Shown here one piece after another: positions 6,892 through 10,621 of a stretch of 10,621 bases of DNA (position 1 is the stretch's first letter; each line of letters starts with the position of its first letter). The notes under the pieces were generated by a model. That model did not search any database. It was not told the DNA's origin and worked only from the letters and a program-made list of their open reading frames with translations. The position numbers were made by a program, and so were the translations under genes. Origin of the DNA: an uncultured Eubacteriales bacterium (lineage in GTDB: Bacteria; Bacillota; Clostridia; Oscillospirales; Oscillospiraceae); assembly GCA_900549705.1 (NCBI GenBank), contig URPI01000068.1, forward strand, positions 1-10,621. The letters run 5' to 3'.

Positions 6892-7659
6892 TCAGTTTGC
6901 TCCTCCCATTTCCGCAATGGCTCTCTGGGTCAGCACCTGCACCAGATGGGTGCGATAGGCAGCGCTGCCCCGCATATTGCTGCCGGTGGGAACCACCCGG
7001 GCAACATATTCGGCAAAGGCCTCGGCGGGAAGATTATCTTCGTTGGTGACCACCATGGCCTTATTGGGGCGGGCACCAATGACCGCCCGCTGCATCCCGC
7101 CCACATCGGACACGGCGCAGGTCAGCACGGGGAAGTCCGTCCGCTGAATCCGCATGGCAGTATAGGCAAAATGCGCCGGAGTCTTCTTCACCAGCACCCG
7201 CACCAGAATGTCCCGGTCGTGCTTCCTGGTGAGGAAGGTTTCAAGAGGAACCAGACCGCCCTTGTAGAGCTCCACCTGGCAGTCCATGGCAAGGAACACC
7301 GTCAGCACATCGGAGAAGCCAAAGCGCCCCCACAGGCTGCCGCCCAGGGTGGCAAGATTGCGGAACTGCACCCCCACAATATCCTTGACTGCCTTCTGAA
7401 CTGCATTCTGGGTATACCGGTTCAGCCCCGGATGCTGCTCCAGCTGGCGCAGGGTGACCATGGCACCGATGGAGAAGCCCTCCTCGGTTTCTTCGATGGT
7501 GTCAAGCCCCAGGCCGCTGAGGTCGATGGCGGTTTGCACGGTGCCCCGTCCCATTTTCAGCCACAGCATTCCGCCGAGGATTCGGCTGCTGCGCTTCTGG
7601 TTCAGCGTCCATGCTTCCTCCAGACTTTGCGCCCGGACATAGTTTTTGATGGTAAACAT
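6892..7659 (-). CDS. xdhB: Xanthine dehydrogenase-family FAD-binding subunit
   Basis: The 255-residue protein is the FAD subunit that receives electrons from the [2Fe-2S] subunit and passes them to an external acceptor. Family features are an N-terminal repeat-like segment with RILGGMLWLKMG (26-37, the usual AGGTDLL loop), IGAMVTLRQLEQHP (64-77) and RNLATLGGSL (100-109, the usual RNxGTxGGN FAD loop), followed by a C-terminal domain ending in GSAAYRTHLVQVLTQRA (231-247). Length is slightly short for the family but complete. The start is supported by AAAGGAG (7673-7667 on the minus strand), 7 bases before the ATG. It is the first gene of the operon, led by a promoter in the divergent intergenic region. 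The electron acceptor is not evident; no extra [4Fe-4S] cluster motif is present. Confidence 0.9.
   Translation of the reverse strand: MFTIKNYVRAQSLEEAWTLNQKRSSRILGGMLWLKMGRGTVQTAIDLSGLGLDTIEETEEGFSIGAMVTLRQLEQHPGLNRYTQNAVQKAVKDIVGVQFRNLATLGGSLWGRFGFSDVLTVFLAMDCQVELYKGGLVPLETFLTRKHDRDILVRVLVKKTPAHFAYTAMRIQRTDFPVLTCAVSDVGGMQRAVIGARPNKAMVVTNEDNLPAEAFAEYVARVVPTGSNMRGSAAYRTHLVQVLTQRAIAEMGGAN
6900..6907 (-). promoter_or_regulatory. Ribosome binding site deciding the start of the [2Fe-2S] subunit
   Basis: On the minus strand GGGAGGAG lies 9 bases before the ATG at 6890 and 15 before the next in-frame ATG at 6884, favouring 6890. It lies within the last codons of the FAD subunit gene. Confidence 0.8.
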
Positions 7660-7703
7660 ATGGTACTCCTTTGCATCAGGGCATTCGTCCCCATTTTTCT
7701 CTC

Positions 7704-7732
7704 AGTATAACATTTTTTGTTGCTTTTGGGAA
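7704..7732 (-). promoter_or_regulatory. Promoter of the molybdenum hydroxylase operon
   Basis: On the minus strand, the -10 box TATACT (7709-7704) lies 17 bp downstream of a weak -35 TTCCCA (7732-7727). Transcription would start near 7697, giving a leader of about 38 bases before the ATG at 7659. The weak -35 suggests that it may need an activator. It overlaps the divergent promoter of the importer. Confidence 0.55.
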
Positions 7733-7748
7733 GTGGAAATGGTATACT
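7720..7748 (+). promoter_or_regulatory. Promoter of the ABC importer operon
   Basis: The -35 TTGCTT (7720-7725) and -10 TATACT (7743-7748) are spaced by 17 bp. The start of transcription should fall near 7755, inside the palindrome at 7751-7774. The core elements overlap the divergent hydroxylase promoter, so the two may compete for polymerase. Confidence 0.75.
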
Positions 7749-7750
7749 AG

Positions 7751-7774
7751 CGTTGTACTTTTAAAAATACAACG
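7751..7774. promoter_or_regulatory. 24-bp near-perfect palindromic operator over the importer start site
   Basis: The arms CGTTGTA (7751-7757) and TACAACG (7768-7774) are perfect inverted repeats. The centre, TTTT followed by AAAA (7759-7766), continues the symmetry, leaving a single mismatched pair (7758/7767) in 24 bp. It begins 3 bases after the -10 box and covers the predicted +1, the typical place for a repressor. A later AT-rich RNA hairpin is possible but the early position favours a DNA operator. The CGTT...AACG ends and 24-bp extent recall molybdate-responsive ModE operators as I remember them; this link is inference. Confidence 0.75.
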
Positions 7775-7791
7775 AATGTGAGGAATTAACC

Positions 7792-8769
7792 ATGAAAAAA
7801 ATCATTGCTCTGCTGCTGGCAGCTCTGCTGACCGTCAGCGCCGGTGTGTGCGCGCTGGCAGACCCCGTCACCCTGACCGACCAGGTGGGGCGGGAAGTGA
7901 CGGTGGAGGAAGCACCTTCCCGGATTGTCAGCGGCTACTACATTTCCACCAGTGCGCTGATTGCCCTGGGGGTGCAGGATAGAATTGTGGGCATCGAAGC
8001 CAAGGCCGCCAAGCGCCCCATCTATTCCCTCAGTGCGCCGGAGCTGATTGAACTGCCCAACGTGGGCTCTGCCAAGGAATTCAATCTGGAAGGCTGCATT
8101 GCCCTGAAGCCCGACCTGGTGATTCTCCCCAAGAAGCTGAAGGATGCCGCCGCCACCCTCGGTGAGCTGGGCATCCCCGTGCTGCTGGTCAACCCCGAAA
8201 GCCAGGAAAATCTGGAAGACATGATTGCCCTGCTGGGCGAGGCCACCGGCACCGAGGAGCGGGCGGCTGAGCTGCTGGGTTACATCGATGACCTGTATGA
8301 TTATCTGGAAGAAAAGCTGGCAGACACCCAGAAGCCCCGGGTGTATCTGGCTGGCAACAGCAATCTGCTCACCACCGCCGGCGGCAAGATGTATCAGTCC
8401 GGCATGGTGACTCTGGCTGGCGCAGAGAATGTGGCAGCCGAGATTGAGGACACCTATTGGGCAGAGGTCAGCTATGAGCAGCTGCTCAAGTGGAACCCCG
8501 ATGTGATTGTGCTGGCCTCCGATGCCTCCTACAGTGTGGAGGATGTGCTGGCAGACGAAAATCTGGCAGACTGCACCGCCGTGAAGAATGGTGCGGTGTA
8601 TCAGCTGCCCGGCGATGCTGAAGCATGGGACAGCCCTGTTCCCAGCGGCATCCTCGGCTCTGTGTGGCTGGCCTCCGTTCTCCATGGAGATGTGATGGGT
8701 GAAGAATGTGAGGATATCATCCATGACTTCTACCAGAGCTTCTATGGCTTCTCCTACGGTGAGAACTGA
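7792..8769 (+). CDS. Solute-binding protein of a FecCD/BtuCD-class ABC importer
   Basis: The 325-residue protein has a signal peptide (MKKIIALLLAALLTVSAGVCALA, likely cleaved after Ala23) and a two-lobed TroA/BtuF-like fold. The mature protein starts with the family's typical VTLTDQVGREV (26-36), followed by RIVSGYYISTSALIALG in the first lobe, a long helix near 155-178, and YLAGNSNLLTTAGGKMYQSG with LLKWNPDVIVLASDA in the second. The end AWDSPVPSGILGSVWLASVLH is common in clostridial relatives. Such proteins bind iron-siderophores, haem, cobalamin or, in MolA, molybdate/tungstate. The cysteine at 20 is not in a valid lipobox (AGVC), so lipid anchoring is doubtful. The start has GTGAGGA 8 bases upstream. 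Divergence from a molybdenum hydroxylase operon suggests a metal or oxyanion ligand. Confidence 0.9.
   Translation: MKKIIALLLAALLTVSAGVCALADPVTLTDQVGREVTVEEAPSRIVSGYYISTSALIALGVQDRIVGIEAKAAKRPIYSLSAPELIELPNVGSAKEFNLEGCIALKPDLVILPKKLKDAAATLGELGIPVLLVNPESQENLEDMIALLGEATGTEERAAELLGYIDDLYDYLEEKLADTQKPRVYLAGNSNLLTTAGGKMYQSGMVTLAGAENVAAEIEDTYWAEVSYEQLLKWNPDVIVLASDASYSVEDVLADENLADCTAVKNGAVYQLPGDAEAWDSPVPSGILGSVWLASVLHGDVMGEECEDIIHDFYQSFYGFSYGEN
8709..8713 (+). promoter_or_regulatory. Ribosome binding site supporting the early permease start
   Basis: TGAGG within the binding-protein gene lies 9 bases before an ATG at 8723. The alternatives at GTG 8759 and ATG 8783 have no comparable site. Because it is also coding sequence for the upstream gene, chance cannot be excluded. 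Confidence 0.45.
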
Positions 8770-9727
8770 CCGCCGGAAATGGATGCTGGCATTCTGCCTC
8801 CTGCTGCTGCTGGCAGGGGGCAGTTTGTTTGTGGGCAAGTTCCCCCTGACGATAACCGGCATTTTAAGGGACGAACCCATGCAGCGCAAGGTGTTTTTCA
8901 CCCTGCGGCTGGCACGGGTGGAGGTCGCCGTGGTGGGGGGCTTCACCCTGGGCATTTGCGGCTTTGTGTATCAAACGGTGTTCCGCAACCCCTTGGCTTC
9001 CCCGGACGTGATTGGGGTTTCCTCCGGTGCCAGTGCCGGAGCGGCGGCGGGCATTTTGTTCCTGGGTTCCGCGGGGGCGGTGACAGCCAGCGCTTTCTTT
9101 GGGGCGCTGGCGGCGGTGGGGGCGGCGCTGGCGCTGTCCTCCCTGGACAAAACCGGCAAGAAAAGCACCATTGTGCTGGCGGGCATCGGCGTTCATGCCC
9201 TGGCACAGACGGCGCTGATGTGTCTCAAGCTGATGGCGGACCCGGAGCGGGAGCTGGCCTCCATTGAATACTGGATGATGGGCAGCCTCAGCAATGTGAA
9301 CGCCTCCCGGATTGGGCTGAATCTTGCCATTTGCCTGGTGTGCGGGGCGGCGCTGTTTCCCCTGTACCGGCAGACGGTGCTGCTGTCCGCCGAGGAGGGG
9401 GAAGCCAGGCTGCTGGGCGTTTCCGTGGGACGGGTGCGGCTGCTGGTGCTGACCCTTGCCACGCTGGCGGTGGCGGCGGTGGTGAGCCTGACGGGGCTGA
9501 TTAGCTTCATCGGGCTGCTGGCTCCCCATGGGGCAAGGCTGCTGATGAAGGGCAACCGAAAAAGCACCATGCTGCTGTCCGGGCTGCTGGGTGGCTGCCT
9601 GCTGTGTGCCGGAGATATTTTCGCCCGCAGCGTGGCGGCGGCAGAGCTGCCGGTCAGCGTATTTACCAGTCTCATTGGCGCACCGGCGCTGATTTATCTG
9701 ACCCTGGGCAGGAGGGAGGAGGGATGA
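8723..9727 (+). CDS. FecCD-family ABC importer permease
   Basis: The protein is a multi-pass permease of the FecCD/BtuC class, 334 residues from the ATG at 8723. Hallmarks are RLARVEVAVVGGFTLGICGFVYQ, FRNPLASPDVIGVSSGASAG, LLGVSVGRVR, the cytoplasmic coupling segment GLISFIGLLAPHGARLL (contacting the ATPase), GDIFARSV and the ELPVSVFTSLIGAP end. The homodimer would form the channel. The start is uncertain: 8723 has TGAGG 9 bases upstream and overlaps the binding-protein gene by 47 bases, whereas GTG 8759 gives a short basic N-terminus (RTDRRKW) with an 11-base overlap but no clear ribosome site. Its stop overlaps the ATPase start (ATGA). Confidence 0.9.
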   Translation: MTSTRASMASPTVRTDRRKWMLAFCLLLLLAGGSLFVGKFPLTITGILRDEPMQRKVFFTLRLARVEVAVVGGFTLGICGFVYQTVFRNPLASPDVIGVSSGASAGAAAGILFLGSAGAVTASAFFGALAAVGAALALSSLDKTGKKSTIVLAGIGVHALAQTALMCLKLMADPERELASIEYWMMGSLSNVNASRIGLNLAICLVCGAALFPLYRQTVLLSAEEGEARLLGVSVGRVRLLVLTLATLAVAAVVSLTGLISFIGLLAPHGARLLMKGNRKSTMLLSGLLGGCLLCAGDIFARSVAAAELPVSVFTSLIGAPALIYLTLGRREEG

Positions 9728-10500
9728 TGCTGGAAGTGCGCAATCTTTCCGCCGGGTATGGCAAAAAAACAATCCTGCATGATGTTTCCTTTTCTCTGGA
9801 ATCCGGTACCATGACCGGACTGCTGGGCAGCAACGGCAGCGGCAAAACCACCCTGCTGAAAAGCCTGTGCGGTCTGCTGCCCCACACCGGACAGGTGCTG
9901 CTGGACGAAGTTCCGCTGCATCAGCTGTCCCCCCGGGCGCTGGCAAAGCGGTGCAGTCTGATTGGGCAGCGCAGCGGCATTTCCATTGATATTTCCGCCC
10001 TGGATGTGGTGCTGATGGGCTTTAACGCCCGGCTGGGACTGCTGGAATACCCCGGAAAGCAGATGAAGGAATCCGCCCGGCAGGCGTTGGCAGCGGTGGG
10101 ACTGGGGGGCATGGAGGAGCAGAATTATCAGACCCTCAGCGAAGGGCAGAAGCAGCTGTGTATTCTGGCCCGGACGCTGGTGGGGGAGGCGGCGCTGCTG
10201 ATGATGGACGAGCCGGAAAGCGCATTGGATTTTTTTGGCAGGTATCAAATGCTGGAAATGGTGAAGCGCTTTTTGGGAATGCATCGGGCAGCGCTGGTGA
10301 CGCTGCATGACCCCCAGCTGGCGCTGAACTGCTGTGACCGGCTGCTGCTGCTGCGGGACGGCTGCCTGCTGGACACATTGGAGCCTCAGCAGGACAGCTT
10401 GGAGGACATGGAGCGAAAGTTATCCATGGTGTATGGGGATTTGACCCTGCTGCGGGTAAACAACAAGGATGGGAAACCCCAGCTGGTGCTGGTGCGATAG
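9724..10500 (+). CDS. ABC importer ATP-binding protein (FecE/BtuD class)
   Basis: The 258-residue ATPase powers the importer. It shows Walker A GSNGSGKTT (35-43), a Q-loop glutamine (Q82), signature LSEGQ (138-142, a variant of LSGGQ), Walker B LLMMDE (158-163), D-loop SALD (166-169) and H-loop His195 (VTLHDPQLAL). The C-terminal tail after 220 is short and acidic then basic, without a regulatory domain of the MOP/TOBE type found in classical ModC. This fits the FecE/MolC class rather than ModC. The start ATG at 9724 overlaps the permease stop, follows a purine-rich GGAGGGAGGAGGG tract and is followed by a second ATG. It is the last gene of the operon. Confidence 0.95.
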   Translation: MMLEVRNLSAGYGKKTILHDVSFSLESGTMTGLLGSNGSGKTTLLKSLCGLLPHTGQVLLDEVPLHQLSPRALAKRCSLIGQRSGISIDISALDVVLMGFNARLGLLEYPGKQMKESARQALAAVGLGGMEEQNYQTLSEGQKQLCILARTLVGEAALLMMDEPESALDFFGRYQMLEMVKRFLGMHRAALVTLHDPQLALNCCDRLLLLRDGCLLDTLEPQQDSLEDMERKLSMVYGDLTLLRVNNKDGKPQLVLVR

Positions 10501-10505
10501 AAGCG

Positions 10506-10540
10506 CCCGCTGGCGGGATGTACCCCGTTGAATGGATACA
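10506..10540 (+). terminator. Possible weak terminator after the importer operon
   Basis: Six bases after the ATPase stop, CCCG/CGGG (10506-10509 with 10514-10517) forms a 4-bp hairpin. A second imperfect stem pairs TGTA (10519-10522) with TACA (10537-10540) plus two C-G pairs. A GGTTTTTG run follows at 10549-10556. The geometry is poor for an intrinsic terminator, so this is tentative. Nothing in 10501-10621 supports a gene. Confidence 0.3.
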
Positions 10541-10560
10541 ATTTAATGGTTTTTGAGTTC

Positions 10561-10599
10561 TTGGCTTCCCCCGGGGGGAAGCTGTCGCAACAAAACAGC
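10561..10599. repeat. Palindromic extragenic element at right end
   Basis: GCTTCCCCC (10564-10572) is followed directly by GGGGGGAAGC (10573-10582), a near-perfect palindrome. The right arm can also pair in an alternative hairpin, GCTGT (10581-10585) with ACAGC (10595-10599). The wording GGCTTCCCCC-GGGGGGAAGCTGTCGC resembles dispersed elements that I recall from gut Oscillospirales genomes, unverified. It is cut by the window end, so its full extent is not visible. Confidence 0.45.
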
Positions 10600-10621
10600 G
10601 GCACTTCGGAACCGATGTTTT

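Noticed and set aside
7660..7791. A molybdenum cofactor or other riboswitch in the divergent leaders
   Set aside because: The predicted leaders are only about 37-38 bases each, too short for a Moco or cobalamin riboswitch, and the palindrome overlaps the transcription start, as an operator would.
9604..9723. Upstream extension of the ATPase gene
   Set aside because: It overlaps the conserved end of the permease gene. The ATG at 9724 has the ATGA overlap, a purine-rich ribosome site and begins exactly where ABC ATPases usually start.
10386..10604. A 72-codon minus-strand open frame at the right end
   Set aside because: Half of it is antisense to the ATPase gene, and its start lies in the palindromic element. 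No family resemblance or ribosome site was seen.

Overview
The window looks like a piece of chromosome from a GC-rich, low-oxygen gut Clostridia (Oscillospirales, Faecalibacterium/Subdoligranulum-like). This is inferred from the protein families, the strong AGGAGG-type ribosome binding sites, the sigma-A-like promoters and the palindromic intergenic elements at both ends. No rRNA, tRNA, phage, transposase or CRISPR array is visible. No stretch over 300 bases lacks a gene. The two ends (1-190 and 10501-10621) hold only a promoter and palindromic or hairpin elements.

Region 1 (about 130-4069, plus strand) is a four-gene envelope operon behind a consensus promoter (TTGACA, 17 bp, TATAAT). It encodes a membrane-anchored protein of unknown function, two tandem paralogous phosphodiester glycosidase (NAGPA-domain) proteins, each with one N-terminal membrane anchor, and a multi-pass protein related to prolipoprotein diacylglyceryl transferase (Lgt). 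By eye the last lacks several residues important in true Lgt. The genes are tightly packed with short gaps or an ATGA overlap. This is the best candidate for an undescribed system: paired extracytoplasmic phosphodiesterase-like enzymes with an Lgt-fold membrane protein.

Region 2 (4153-7659, minus strand) is a three-gene molybdenum hydroxylase operon of the xanthine dehydrogenase family, in the order FAD subunit, [2Fe-2S] subunit, molybdopterin subunit. A long GC-rich hairpin at 4097-4140, which can work in both directions, separates the converging regions 1 and 2.

Region 3 (7792-10500, plus strand) is a complete binding-protein-dependent ABC importer of the FecCD/BtuCD (type II) class: solute-binding protein, permease and ATPase, with overlapping permease and ATPase genes. 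It diverges from the hydroxylase operon across a 132-bp intergenic region holding two overlapping divergent promoters. A 24-bp near-perfect palindrome sits over the predicted transcription start of the importer. The arrangement suggests a cofactor-metal link: the importer may bring in molybdate/tungstate (as MolBCA does in Haemophilus) or iron for the hydroxylase, under a metal- or oxyanion-sensing repressor. The ligand is not determined by the sequence.
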